A stretch of DNA of 13,304 nucleotides from assembly GCA_020726085.1 (NCBI GenBank), contig DYTG01000042.1, positions 1-13,304 of the forward strand, given 5' to 3'. Positions 1 to 8,406 of the stretch are shown piece after piece (position 1 is the first letter of the stretch; each line of letters starts with the position of its first letter). The notes beneath the pieces are model-generated. The model saw only the letters and a list, made by a program, of their open reading frames with translations. It searched no databases and had not been told where the DNA came from. Source of the DNA: Sulfurovum sp. GTDB lineage: Bacteria > Campylobacterota > Campylobacteria > Campylobacterales > Sulfurovaceae. The translations under genes were made by a program, and so were the position numbers.

Positions 1-37
1 GTGGCAATCAAAAAAAATGGAAATAGCGTCATAAACA

Positions 38-648
38 ATGCTCAACACTTTTGAAATACGATACTTGCCAATGAGGAGGAGTATCTCTATAGCACACAAC
101 CCAACGCCTACATTCAAATGCAAAGCCCTCGTCTCAAACCCAACTCCCGTATCCTTTGTCTAGCTAAATGAGAAGGTCGCAACGCTTTGCATTTGGCACA
201 ATTGGGACACACGATTAGCTCCATTGATGCCTCTACTATCGCACTGCAAAAGCAAAAGAGACTGCTTCAATCGCATGGATACACTATCGATGCTTTTGCA
301 TTAAGACCTTGAGCATTGGCAACCCCAGCCCGACGCTTTTGATGCTATCGCCACCTCTTTTATGCATCTTCCCAAGCCACTATTGGGCAAAGTTTTAAAG
401 CACTCCGTGGTGACGCTCAAATCCGATGCTCTTTTCATCGGTGAGTTTTTTCAATCAAACAATTGAGTTGCAGCAGCGGAGGCCACAAAGATAGTCAAAA
501 GCTCTACACTATCGAAGATTTTGCTTCTCATCAAGAGGACATTGAGTTTATCCAACTCAAAGAGGAGATTGTGCATTTAAGCGAAGGCATGGGACATCAA
601 GGCGAAGCGAATGTCATTCGAGTACTTTTCAAAAAGCTAGGACAATAG
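38..648 (+). pseudogene. Decayed class I SAM-dependent methyltransferase (TehB-like)
   Basis: No single frame is open, but joined pieces read as one small methyltransferase. From about 52 to 304, frame 1 gives an N-terminal part (NEEEYLYSTQPNAY) and then a glycine-rich motif I region, ILCLA followed by EGRNALHLAQLGH and SSIDAS, typical of SAM binding. That frame is cut by TGA at 169-171, where the family expects Gly, and by TGA at 52-54, where Trp is likely. Near 305 the reading moves to frame 2 (DLEHWQPQPDAFDAI, SFMHLP, FIGEFF). Near 455-463 it returns to frame 1 for the tail (SGGHKDSQKLYT to VIRVLFKKLGQ), ending in TAG at 648. Two stops plus two frameshifts in 600 bases, beside intact genes, indicate real decay. 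The start is uncertain: ATG at 38 is in a different frame from the homology. The original substrate cannot be told. Confidence 0.82.
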
Positions 649-685
649 AGGCTACCGTCTCGCTCAAGATTAACCAATAAATTGC

Positions 686-691
686 TATACT
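686..691 (+). promoter_or_regulatory. Probable -10 box of argH
   Basis: TATACT lies 24 bases before the argH ATG. No clear -35 hexamer is present, as is common for sigma-70 promoters of this phylum. The ribosome binding site AGGAC (706-710) sits five bases before the start. Confidence 0.5.
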
Positions 692-715
692 TTGTTCAAA
701 AAATTAGGACATTAA

Positions 716-2101
716 ATGGCAAAAAAGATAGCTTCAGCACGCATTTCTCAAAGCTCATCGGTACTTTTACAAGCACTTAATCAATCGCTTCCTTTTGATA
801 AGCTGCTTTATATAGAAGATATTGAAGGCTCTATTGTTCACTCTCAAATGCTTTGCAATCAAGGCATTATTAGCCAAAGCGAAAAAGAGGATATTCATAA
901 AGCTTTGAAACAAGTTAAAGAGGAGATAGAGGAGGGTTCGTTTGGCCTTGATGGTGAGGATGAGGATATTCATATGGCAATCGAACGACGAGTAACGGAA
1001 ATCGTAGGCGATAGCGGTAAACGTATGCACACCGCACGCAGTCGAAATGACCAAGTAGCATTGGATTTTAGATGGTTTGTTCAAAAACAAACACTCAATG
1101 TGGCTCAACTTGTAAAACAAAATATTCAAACACTTTTAACCATAGCTTCGCAACATACCGATACCCTTTTGCCAGGCATGACCCATCTTCAGCACGCTCA
1201 GCCTATCAACTTTGGCTACCATTTGATGGCTTATGCCAGTATGTTCAAAAGAGATTATGAGAGATTTATGGATAGTTATAAACGCAACAACTACTCACCT
1301 ATTGGTTGTGCTGCACTTGCGGGCACTCCCCATCCAATCGATAGAGAATTTACCGCCAAAGCATTAGGATTTTATGCCCCTACTCTCAATTGTCTTGATA
1401 CGGTAAGCGATAGAGATTTTGCTTTGGATATGCTCTACAATATCTCCGTATTGATGATGCATATTAGTCGTTTGAGCGAAGAGCTTATTTTATGGTCCAC
1501 AAGTGAATTTAATTTTATAACTTTAAGCGACGCTCATGCTACAGGAAGCTCCATTATGCCGCAAAAGAAAAATCCAGATATTCCAGAACTTTTGCGTGGT
1601 AAGAGCGGACGAGCTTATGGTAATTTGATGGGGCTTTTAACCGTTATGAAATCGCTCCCACTAGCTTACAATAAAGATACCCAAGAGGATAAAGAGGGAG
1701 TTTTTGATAGCATTACCACTGCTACACTCTCATTAAGAGTCCTTGACGAGATGATAATAGCCATGAGAGTCAATACATCAAATATGGAAAAATCCTCGAT
1801 GGTTGGACATCTTTGCGCTACGGATTTGGCGGATTATTTGGTCAAAAAAGCGGGTATTGCGTTTCGTGATGCTTATCATATTACAGGCGATGCCGTCAAT
1901 TATGCTCAATCCAAAGGGCTTGATATATCGCAGCTTAGCCTTGAAGATTTGCAAAGTATTGATGGTAGAATTGATAGCGATGTGGTGGCTATTCTCGACA
2001 ATAGAGCCTCAATGAATGCACGAAACTCTCAAGGCGGCACATCCTCACAACAAACCAAAAAACAAATTGAGACAATGAGAGAGTGGCTAGAGAGTTTGTA
2101 A
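716..2101 (+). CDS. argH: Argininosuccinate lyase
   Basis: Catalyses the last step of arginine synthesis in the cytosol, splitting argininosuccinate into arginine and fumarate. The 461-residue length is normal for the family. Visible motifs are RSRNDQV (about 108-114), THLQHAQP (156-163, with catalytic His157) and the fumarase/aspartase superfamily signature GSSIMPQKKNP (277-287) with its catalytic serine loop. The ATG at 716 has AGGAC five bases upstream. The N-terminus is odd: the usual W-(S/G)-GRF near residue 5-10 is replaced by IASARIS, while the following DIEGSIVHSQML matches the family well. I recall such a start in Sulfurovum-type sequences but cannot verify it. The gene stands alone, with a decayed gene upstream and hup converging from downstream. 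Confidence 0.96.
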   Translation: MAKKIASARISQSSSVLLQALNQSLPFDKLLYIEDIEGSIVHSQMLCNQGIISQSEKEDIHKALKQVKEEIEEGSFGLDGEDEDIHMAIERRVTEIVGDSGKRMHTARSRNDQVALDFRWFVQKQTLNVAQLVKQNIQTLLTIASQHTDTLLPGMTHLQHAQPINFGYHLMAYASMFKRDYERFMDSYKRNNYSPIGCAALAGTPHPIDREFTAKALGFYAPTLNCLDTVSDRDFALDMLYNISVLMMHISRLSEELILWSTSEFNFITLSDAHATGSSIMPQKKNPDIPELLRGKSGRAYGNLMGLLTVMKSLPLAYNKDTQEDKEGVFDSITTATLSLRVLDEMIIAMRVNTSNMEKSSMVGHLCATDLADYLVKKAGIAFRDAYHITGDAVNYAQSKGLDISQLSLEDLQSIDGRIDSDVVAILDNRASMNARNSQGGTSSQQTKKQIETMREWLESL

Positions 2102-2108
2102 AATTTTT

Positions 2109-2146
2109 CCGCTCCAGAGGCGATGAGTCTCTTGCCTTTGGAGTGG
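2109..2146 (+). terminator. Stem-loop between convergent argH and hup
   Basis: CCGCTCCAGAGGC (2109-2121) pairs with GCCTTTGGAGTGG (2134-2146) over 13 positions if two G-U pairs are allowed, with a 12-base loop. The pairing is complete only in + strand RNA; in - strand RNA the two wobbles become A-C mismatches, so it better fits the end of argH. No U-run follows, so termination is inferred from position and stem strength. Confidence 0.5.
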
Positions 2147-2196
2147 TGAATGAAGATGTAAAAATGAAGTTAAAACTTTGTTGAAAAAACTCGAAA

Positions 2197-2481
2197 CTAC
2201 TTAACCAACGATACGGCATCCTTAAGAGTTTTGCCCATTTTGAACTTTGGAGCATTATGAGCAGGTTTTGTATAGGTCTTGTCGGTGCCAGGTACTTTAC
2301 CGCTTTTGGGGGCTACTTCTACAACGGTAAAAGTACCAAAACCTACAAATGAAACACTCTCTTTTGCTACGAGAGCCTCTGTAATAGAATCCGTAAATGC
2401 TTTGACTGCTTTTTGGGCTTCAGCTTTTGAGCTAAAATTCCCATTTTTTTGTACTAACTCAACAAATTGTGCTTTTGTCAT
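2197..2481 (-). CDS. hup: HU-family histone-like DNA-binding protein
   Basis: Small nucleoid protein that binds and bends DNA as a dimer. The product is 94 residues, the usual HU size. Visible parts are the N-terminal helical dimer region (MTKAQFVELVQKNG), GFGTF (47-51) at the start of the DNA-contact sheet, a beta-arm with proline at 64 (SGKVPGTDK), and the C-terminal KFKMGKTLKDAV. The frame is open back to 2559, but the ATG at 2481 is chosen because it starts the family-like N-terminus, follows AAGGAT, and lies 28 bases from a strong -10 box. The arm differs from Escherichia coli HU (no RNPQTG), in the manner of Campylobacter HU. It is transcribed towards argH. Confidence 0.93.
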   Translation of the reverse strand: MTKAQFVELVQKNGNFSSKAEAQKAVKAFTDSITEALVAKESVSFVGFGTFTVVEVAPKSGKVPGTDKTYTKPAHNAPKFKMGKTLKDAVSLVK

Positions 2482-2508
2482 GGTTATCCTTTTTAGTTTA
2501 ATAGGATG

Positions 2509-2514
2509 ATTATA
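2509..2514 (-). promoter_or_regulatory. Extended -10 promoter of hup
   Basis: Read on the - strand the sequence is TGTGCTATAATC, a consensus TATAAT with TG one base upstream. It sits 28 bases before the hup ATG. No clear -35 hexamer is seen. Confidence 0.65.
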
Positions 2515-2564
2515 GCACACTACTGGCTTATAAAAAGATAAAATTTGTTTAAAAATCACTCTAA

Positions 2565-2596
2565 AGTCCCTATTTTAGGGCGATTAGGGCTTTTTT
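2565..2596 (+). other. CCCTA/TAGGG hairpin repeat with T-run
   Basis: CCCTA (2568-2572) can pair with TAGGG at 2576-2580 or with a second TAGGG at 2585-2589, which is followed by C and TTTTTT (2591-2596). In + strand RNA this resembles an intrinsic terminator, although no recognised + gene precedes it closely. On the - strand it lies between the amidase stop and the hup promoter and could form a hairpin there too. The rest of 2515-2667 is AT-rich with no other feature seen. Confidence 0.3.
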
Positions 2597-2667
2597 GACT
2601 CCTTTTTTTTGCTTTTAATCTAAAAATTTTATAAAAATATGCCCCGATAGAATCGAATTAAATAGCA

Positions 2668-3924
2668 TTAATTTAGCTCATTTTCTCTGTTTTTTAAGTA
2701 TCGACCTATTCCTTTGGCTATCCCTTTGGCTATCATCATTTGGTAGCTTGATTGGAACATTTTTTGTCTCTCTTGCGGATGAGTAATGTATCCCATTTCG
2801 ATCAAAACAGAAGGAGTTTGAGTGCCTACAAGTACCCAAAAGGGAGCAGGACGAACACCCCCATCGCGTGTAGCAGGATAGAGGCTTCTGGCATACTCAA
2901 GCATAGATTTTTGCACATCAATAGCGAGTTTGTTGGAGAGTATGATTTTGGGGCCTGTCATAATGTCGTTGAGCAATATATTACGGGTATGATAATCTTT
3001 GGAGCTAAGTACTGCACGATTCTCTTTTTCGGCAATCAATCTTGCTCTTTGGCTACGTGCTTTGGAGAGAAAGTAGGTCTCAATGCCCTGAACAAGATTC
3101 ACACGTGCTTTATTACCCACCGCATTGGCGTGAATGGATACAAAAAGATCGGCATCACGTTTGTTGGAAAAGCGTGTACGATTGCCTAATGTGACAAAAT
3201 AATCATCACTGCGTGTCATATAGACCTTGTAACCTTCTCGCTCCAAAATACGTTGCAACTTCTTGGCCACACTCAAAACCAAATCTTTTTCTCTGTAGCC
3301 ACCGTCTACAGCTCCTGGATCATTACCGCCATGTCCAGCATCGACAACGACACGGTAGTTTTTCGAGGGTCTATAGGCGGTATCGTCACGTTTATTGCCC
3401 TCCAAAAGACGTTTGTACCACGGAAGCTCTTCAACCTCTACGACTTCATTCTCGGGCTTTGGTTTGGGTTTGGGTTTTTCAACTACTTTAGTGAACGTTT
3501 TGGGGGGATTATTGTAGGGATTTGTCTGCTTGTAGCCTATGGTATAAGGCAAGGCGATATGATAGACTTGTGCATTGAGCATGGGTGCATAGTAGCTACA
3601 CTTAAAAGCCCTATCAGACTCAATAACCAAACGTACACTGTTTTTGGTGTATTGCGAGAGTCTAAAGCGGGTATTATTGGATGCTTGAAGCTTATCAAGA
3701 AGATTGTCGTTGTGAATAACCGTATCTTTGAAGTCAAATACTCGCCTGTAGGGGTTTTCAAGAACAAAAGAGGAGACATTGGATTTGTAAACTTTATCTT
3801 CAAAGATAAGCCTAAGCTCACCTTTATTTACCTTAATACTTTTAAGATGGTTAGCACTCTCCAATCCAAGAGTCAAAATCACTAAAAGTAAAAAAGCCTT
3901 TAAAAAGCTAGTTCGTTTCACCAT
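2668..3924 (-). CDS. amiA: N-acetylmuramoyl-L-alanine amidase (Amidase_3)
   Basis: Zinc hydrolase that cuts the bond between MurNAc and the stem peptide, acting in the periplasm in cell separation and wall turnover. The 418-residue product starts with a basic, hydrophobic signal sequence (MVKRTSFLKAFLLLVILTLG). A beta-rich AMIN-like region follows at about 25-130, then a Lys/Pro linker (KPKPKPK, about 148-157), then the catalytic domain from about 190. Zinc ligands appear as His198 in DAGHGG, Glu212 in YREKD and His265 in SIHAN; the catalytic Glu376 is in LIEMGY. An upstream GTG at 3954 is in frame, but the ATG at 3924 gives a better signal peptide. That start overlaps the upstream gene by 17 bases, implying translational coupling. 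It is last in the pyrH-amiA cluster. Confidence 0.93.
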   Translation of the reverse strand: MVKRTSFLKAFLLLVILTLGLESANHLKSIKVNKGELRLIFEDKVYKSNVSSFVLENPYRRVFDFKDTVIHNDNLLDKLQASNNTRFRLSQYTKNSVRLVIESDRAFKCSYYAPMLNAQVYHIALPYTIGYKQTNPYNNPPKTFTKVVEKPKPKPKPENEVVEVEELPWYKRLLEGNKRDDTAYRPSKNYRVVVDAGHGGNDPGAVDGGYREKDLVLSVAKKLQRILEREGYKVYMTRSDDYFVTLGNRTRFSNKRDADLFVSIHANAVGNKARVNLVQGIETYFLSKARSQRARLIAEKENRAVLSSKDYHTRNILLNDIMTGPKIILSNKLAIDVQKSMLEYARSLYPATRDGGVRPAPFWVLVGTQTPSVLIEMGYITHPQERQKMFQSSYQMMIAKGIAKGIGRYLKNRENELN

Positions 3925-4987
3925 CGGTGAGTTTTTCCATAAGTTCTTTGACACTCATAAGCCCTTCAAGACGGTATCCGTTGGCCCCTGTAAAAAAGAG
4001 TCCTGTTTGGGTATTGCCCATAAAAGCATCGCTAAGCCTATCGGCAATGCAATATCCCACTGCTTTAGCCTCTTCACCTTGATGACAAGGAGCAACGCAA
4101 TTGCTAATACACGCTACTCTAGGGGCTGTGCCTTTTTCTATCATGGTTTGCAGATTGCTTCTTACGCCACGAGCAGGAAGTCCTACGGGAGATTTGAAGA
4201 GCTGGATATCCTCCTCTTTGGCTTCGATGAGTTTTTGTTTAAACAATGCGTGTGCATCGCACTCAAATGTACCAATAAAGCGTGTCCCCATCTGTACACC
4301 CGCACATCCCATCGCCAAAAATCTATCAATATCGCTTTTGTCCCAAATGCCTCCTGCAGCAATGACGGGTATATTGCCCCAATGCACCGCCTCTTCAATA
4401 ACGGGAGGGACGATATTTTCAAGCTGATACTGCTCCTCAAAGCACTGCTCATAGGTAAACCCTTGATGCCCACCGCTAAGAGGTCCCTCGACAATCACCG
4501 CATCGGGGAGTCTGTTGTAGCGTTGCCACTTGCGACAAATAAGCTTCAATGCCCTTGCACTTGAGACAATAGGAACGAGTGCAACATCGGGGTAATCAAC
4601 CGTAAATTTGGGCATATTGACAGGTACACCTGCCCCTGTAATGATAATGTTTACTCCACCCTCACAAGCATCTTGGACAATGCGTCCGTAGTCATTAGAG
4701 GCATAGAGTACATTACACGCCAACGGAGCATCACCGCAAATCTTTCGAGCGTTTTTGATAATAGCTATCAACCCCTCTTTGGAGTAAAAATTCTCACTCC
4801 CATAGGGTTTATTGGATATTAATTTGTGTACAAAGGCTTTGTTTTGATAATACCCTGTACCTACGCTACTAACAACTCCTAAGCCTCCTTCTTTGGAGAC
4901 ACTCCCTGCTAATTTATCCCAACTGATTCCTACGCCCATCCCGCCTTGAATAATGGGTTTTGAGATGATATATTTTCCTATTTTCAT
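3908..4987 (-). CDS. Nitronate monooxygenase-like FMN flavoprotein
   Basis: Member of the nitronate monooxygenase / 2-nitropropane dioxygenase family, FMN-dependent TIM-barrel enzymes related to FabK enoyl reductases. Visible motifs are IIQGGMGVGIS (12-22), GPLSGGHQGF (168-177) with the likely catalytic His174, IPVIAAGGI (206-214) and VQMGTRF (231-237), the last two being phosphate-binding loops. A cluster near the C-terminus, ACISNCVAPC (292-301), has three closely spaced cysteines and could bind a metal or be redox active. The length of 359 residues is usual. AAGGTG precedes the ATG. It lies 18 bases after tyrS and overlaps the amidase gene. The physiological substrate is unknown; detoxification of nitronates or an acyl reductase role are both possible. 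Confidence 0.85.
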   Translation of the reverse strand: MKIGKYIISKPIIQGGMGVGISWDKLAGSVSKEGGLGVVSSVGTGYYQNKAFVHKLISNKPYGSENFYSKEGLIAIIKNARKICGDAPLACNVLYASNDYGRIVQDACEGGVNIIITGAGVPVNMPKFTVDYPDVALVPIVSSARALKLICRKWQRYNRLPDAVIVEGPLSGGHQGFTYEQCFEEQYQLENIVPPVIEEAVHWGNIPVIAAGGIWDKSDIDRFLAMGCAGVQMGTRFIGTFECDAHALFKQKLIEAKEEDIQLFKSPVGLPARGVRSNLQTMIEKGTAPRVACISNCVAPCHQGEEAKAVGYCIADRLSDAFMGNTQTGLFFTGANGYRLEGLMSVKELMEKLTDGETN

Positions 4988-5005
4988 AGCCTACACCTTA
5001 AAAAA

Positions 5006-6220
5006 CTATTTTACAACTATCTTGACAAAACTTTTCTTACCTTTTTGGAGGATATATTCTCCTTGTGTAATGATAAAGTGTTCATCTGTAACTTTTTCTT
5101 GATCCATTTTAACTGCACCTGCTTTTAGGTCTCTTCGTGCTTGGTTCAAAGAGGGGACAAGCTCACAATCAACTAATGCTTTAATAATACCGATATTAGC
5201 TTCAAGTTTGTACTCTTTTAGTTGTGTTGGGATATTTTTGTGAGAAAATACACGCTCAAACTCCTCTTTTGCTTTGCGACCCTCTCCCTCACCGTGAAAA
5301 CGCTCAACGATTTCACTTGCCAATGCCTTTTTGATATCCATAGGGTGAAGCGAACCTTCCCCTACACCTTTTTTAAGCCCAGCAATAGCATCAAGCGACT
5401 CAGATGAGAGCAACTCATAATAACGCCACATCAAATCATCGCTAACCGAAAGCACTTTGCCAAACATATTGTTGGCTTCATCGGTGACACCAATGTAGTT
5501 GCCCAGTGATTTGGACATCTTTTGCACACCATCAAGCCCTTCCAAAATAGGCATCATCAATACCGCTTGTTGTTTGCCTACTTCGTAAGCTTTTTGGAGT
5601 TGTCGCCCCATAAGCAAATTAAATTTTTGATCGCTTCCGCCAATCTCAATATCGCTTTTGAGTACCACACTGTCATAGCCTTGAAGCAAAGGATAGGTAA
5701 ATTCATGTATCGCAATATCCTCTTCGTTTTTATAACGCTTTTTAAAATCATCTCGTTCGAGCATCCTAGCAACGGTTCGCTTTGAGAGAAGTTGCAAAAA
5801 CTCCATAGGGGTAAGCTTCTCTAGCCACTCATGATTGTAAACCACTTGGGTTTTATCGGGATCTAAAATTTTAAAAGCTTGTTGGGTGTAGCTCTCTATG
5901 TTGCGGTGCACTTCCTCTTTGCTAAGTACCTTGCGTGTCTCACTTTTGCCCGTTGGGTCTCCAATGGTAGCGGTAAAACTCCCTATCAAAAATTGCACAT
6001 GACCTCCAAATTTTTGAAAGGTTGCCAATTTTTGCAGCAATACCGTATGCCCCAAATGCAAATCGGGAGCTGTGGGGTCAAATCCAGCTTTGACGGTATA
6101 GGTTTTTCCCTCTTGATAATAGGTTTTGAGCAACTTCTCTATTGCTTCTTTATCAATTATCTCTAGGCTGCCTCGCTCAATCTCTGCTAGAGCGATTGCT
6201 GTATGTGTTTCGATACTCAT
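5006..6220 (-). CDS. tyrS: Tyrosyl-tRNA synthetase
   Basis: Class I aminoacyl-tRNA synthetase that charges tRNA-Tyr in the cytosol. The HIGH motif appears as HLGH (55-58) after AGFDPTAPDL, and KMSKS is intact at 234-238. GGSDQ (194-198) is a conserved part of the active site. The C-terminal 60 or so residues (LNQARRDLKAGAVKMDQEKV) form an S4-like RNA-binding domain. The length of 404 residues fits the second bacterial TyrRS type. The ATG follows GGAG at a good distance. It begins 12 bases after the spoT stop and ends 18 bases before the nitronate monooxygenase-like gene, so it is probably co-transcribed with both. Confidence 0.97.
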   Translation of the reverse strand: MSIETHTAIALAEIERGSLEIIDKEAIEKLLKTYYQEGKTYTVKAGFDPTAPDLHLGHTVLLQKLATFQKFGGHVQFLIGSFTATIGDPTGKSETRKVLSKEEVHRNIESYTQQAFKILDPDKTQVVYNHEWLEKLTPMEFLQLLSKRTVARMLERDDFKKRYKNEEDIAIHEFTYPLLQGYDSVVLKSDIEIGGSDQKFNLLMGRQLQKAYEVGKQQAVLMMPILEGLDGVQKMSKSLGNYIGVTDEANNMFGKVLSVSDDLMWRYYELLSSESLDAIAGLKKGVGEGSLHPMDIKKALASEIVERFHGEGEGRKAKEEFERVFSHKNIPTQLKEYKLEANIGIIKALVDCELVPSLNQARRDLKAGAVKMDQEKVTDEHFIITQGEYILQKGKKSFVKIVVK

Positions 6221-6232
6221 CTTTTACTCCGA

Positions 6233-8401
6233 TTATTTAGTATAGGCATCTTTGACATTGCGAATATCAATCAATTTAAAACGTTGGCTAATCTTTTCGG
6301 AGAGTACATTTTTGTCGCTCTTATTTGATTCCACTTCAATATAACAATAATCAGCGTTTTCACTGTTTTCAATTCCCAAATTGATAGCCAAAACATTGAG
6401 TTCGAGCTTTCCTAGCCATGCTAGAAGTTCGGCTAGTACTCCCTTTTTGTTTTGCAAACTAATAATAAGCAAATAGCGTGATATTTTCGTGTTGTTCCAC
6501 TCTATAAAAACCATGGGTTCTTGATCTTGCATTTTTTTATAGGCATTGACACAAAGCTTATGATGAATGATGATGGTTGATTTGTTTCTATCGTAAAAAG
6601 CAACAATTTCATCGTTCATTTTGGGGTGACAACAGTAGTCAAATTCAACGCTTCCTATACTTTTATTGCTATAGATTTGAAAATGCTCTATTTTTTTGAG
6701 CATTGGGACTTTGTAACCTCGTTTCATCAGCTCCCATGGTCTCACTTTGCCCAAATGAAGATGTTTAGCACATTGATTGATAATGTTTTGAAAGGTAGTC
6801 AAATCATTAGGGATGCGTTCCACGAGATGCTCAACGTCAAGCTCTCTAATGGTATTAATCATTGTAGCGCAAGAGATACCAATAATTGCCATCAACATAT
6901 TGTGGGCGTTGAGCAAATTGGCATCTTTGAGTCGCTTTTTGCATCGTGTTCGGATACCGTTTTTGGCCTTGGAAGTCTTGAGTGAATCGACCCACGAGCA
7001 ACGAAGTACGGGCGTTTGGCTTGTGAGAATATTGACAATATCACTGTTTTTCAATATAGTAAGCAATGACGATTCGATATTATTAATCATAACACCACTT
7101 GCATTATTGCCAATATCTGAGTGTATCTCATAAGCAAAATCCAAAGCAACGCTATCACGAGGAAGGGTATATTTGTCCCCCATAGGCGAAAGTACGATAA
7201 TATCTTCGCTAAAGAGATCATTTTTTGCCAACTCATAAAACTCCTCTGGAGAGTTTTTTTGATCGCTTAAACTGTTGAGCCATGCAAGATTAATATGGCT
7301 ATCTTTTGTCTTATCTCCGCCTTTGTATTTCCAATGTGCTGCGATACCGTATTGTGCCAAATGGTGCATCTCACGGGTGCGAATTTGGGCTTCGATGATG
7401 GTATTGTTGTGAAAAAGCGTGGTGTGTATCGTTTGATAACCGTTATCTTTGGGCAGTGCGATGTAATCTTTGAAACGGGCAATAAGCGGTGTAAAGTGAA
7501 GATGTAACAATCCCAAAATCTTATAGCACTCAATCTCATCTTTGACGATAATACGAATCGCCAAAAGATCAAGCACCTCTTCGAACGATACTCCTTTACG
7601 TTGCATTTTGAGATGAATAGAGTAATAGTGCTTGACACGATATTCAATGTCAAATTCTTTTTGTTGCATACCACTTTTACTGAAGACATCTTCTACCTCT
7701 TCGATAAAGCGATTGAGTTTAAGTTGCAAATTTTGCTTATTGGCTGTAATGTACTTGTCTATAGCATGAAACTCATTGGGATAGAGATAAAAAAAGCTCA
7801 AATCCTCCAATAAATTTTTAAGCTTAGAGATACCCAAACGGTGTGCGATAGGAGCATAGACAACCAGCGTCTCTTCGGAAATACGTGTTTGAGCCTCAGG
7901 GCTTAAGGCATCAAGGGTAATCATATTGTGCAATCTATCGCACAATTTAATAAAAAGAACCTTAGGGTTTTGTACGGAGGTGATAAGCATTTTTCTAAAT
8001 GTAAGTGCCGAGAAGATAAGCCGTTCATTATCTTTTGTGACATTAATCTCATCATCAAGTTCAGATATTTTAGTCAATCCATCGACAAGATGAGCCACCT
8101 CTATACCAAAATCTCTCTCCACCTCTTCAAGCGTGATATGCGTATCCTCTACCACATCGTGCAAAAGTGCTGCAATAGCCATTGATTCATCGGCGTTGCC
8201 ATTAAAAGCCGTTATAGCAGCTACCAATATAGGGTGTACGATATAAGGAATGCCACTTTTGCGTTTTTGCTCTTTGTGTGCATTGAGTGCAACATCAACT
8301 GCTATGCGAATCTTTTGTGTTGGTTCGAGGGTACCATAGAGTATTGATAATGCCTCTTCGGCAGTGTTAATCGTTTTAACTTCATCAATAAATTTATCCA
8401 A
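6233..8401 (-). CDS. spoT: Bifunctional (p)ppGpp synthetase/hydrolase (RelA/SpoT)
   Basis: Makes and degrades the stringent-response alarmone (p)ppGpp. Both catalytic halves look intact. The HD hydrolase has His56 (YIVHP), HD at 81-82 followed by VVEDT, and KLCDRLHNM (152-160). The synthetase has DLLAIRI (about 278-284), RFKD (309-312), GYQTIHT (321-327) and IEAQIRT (336-342). RFKD, rather than the EFDD of mono-functional RelA, is the known mark of bifunctional enzymes. A TGS domain follows (about 400-455), then a zinc-finger-like DYCC near 588 and a C-terminal ACT domain (about 640-722). The start is TTG at 8401; no in-frame ATG lies nearby, and MDKFIDEV matches the family start. It begins five bases after the rpoZ stop. 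Confidence 0.96.
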   Translation of the reverse strand: MDKFIDEVKTINTAEEALSILYGTLEPTQKIRIAVDVALNAHKEQKRKSGIPYIVHPILVAAITAFNGNADESMAIAALLHDVVEDTHITLEEVERDFGIEVAHLVDGLTKISELDDEINVTKDNERLIFSALTFRKMLITSVQNPKVLFIKLCDRLHNMITLDALSPEAQTRISEETLVVYAPIAHRLGISKLKNLLEDLSFFYLYPNEFHAIDKYITANKQNLQLKLNRFIEEVEDVFSKSGMQQKEFDIEYRVKHYYSIHLKMQRKGVSFEEVLDLLAIRIIVKDEIECYKILGLLHLHFTPLIARFKDYIALPKDNGYQTIHTTLFHNNTIIEAQIRTREMHHLAQYGIAAHWKYKGGDKTKDSHINLAWLNSLSDQKNSPEEFYELAKNDLFSEDIIVLSPMGDKYTLPRDSVALDFAYEIHSDIGNNASGVMINNIESSLLTILKNSDIVNILTSQTPVLRCSWVDSLKTSKAKNGIRTRCKKRLKDANLLNAHNMLMAIIGISCATMINTIRELDVEHLVERIPNDLTTFQNIINQCAKHLHLGKVRPWELMKRGYKVPMLKKIEHFQIYSNKSIGSVEFDYCCHPKMNDEIVAFYDRNKSTIIIHHKLCVNAYKKMQDQEPMVFIEWNNTKISRYLLIISLQNKKGVLAELLAWLGKLELNVLAINLGIENSENADYCYIEVESNKSDKNVLSEKISQRFKLIDIRNVKDAYTK

Positions 8402-8406
8402 CGATA

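Noticed and set aside
52..466. All stops breaking the methyltransferase gene are TGA, hinting at TGA recoding or selenocysteine
   Set aside because: Neighbouring genes are fully open and use normal Trp and Gly codons, two of the TGA codons arise only after frameshifts, and no selenocysteine element is evident. Decay is simpler.
767..1129. 120-residue - strand open frame inside argH
   Set aside because: Lies fully within argH, whose motifs are intact, and has no coding character of its own.
2482..2559. N-terminal extension of HU to 2559
   Set aside because: The extension crosses the hup promoter and is not HU-like; the ATG at 2481 has a ribosome site and the family start.
3253..3885. Long + strand open frame opposite the amidase gene
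   Set aside because: It is antisense to a clear amidase gene with intact catalytic motifs; the translation shows no domain and no ribosome site.
3925..3954. GTG start at 3954 for the amidase
   Set aside because: It adds ten residues before a good signal peptide and overlaps the upstream gene by 47 bases; the ATG at 3924 fits better.
4007..4564. 185-residue + strand open frame opposite the nitronate monooxygenase-like gene
   Set aside because: Shadow of a well-supported gene; low-complexity translation with no recognisable motif.
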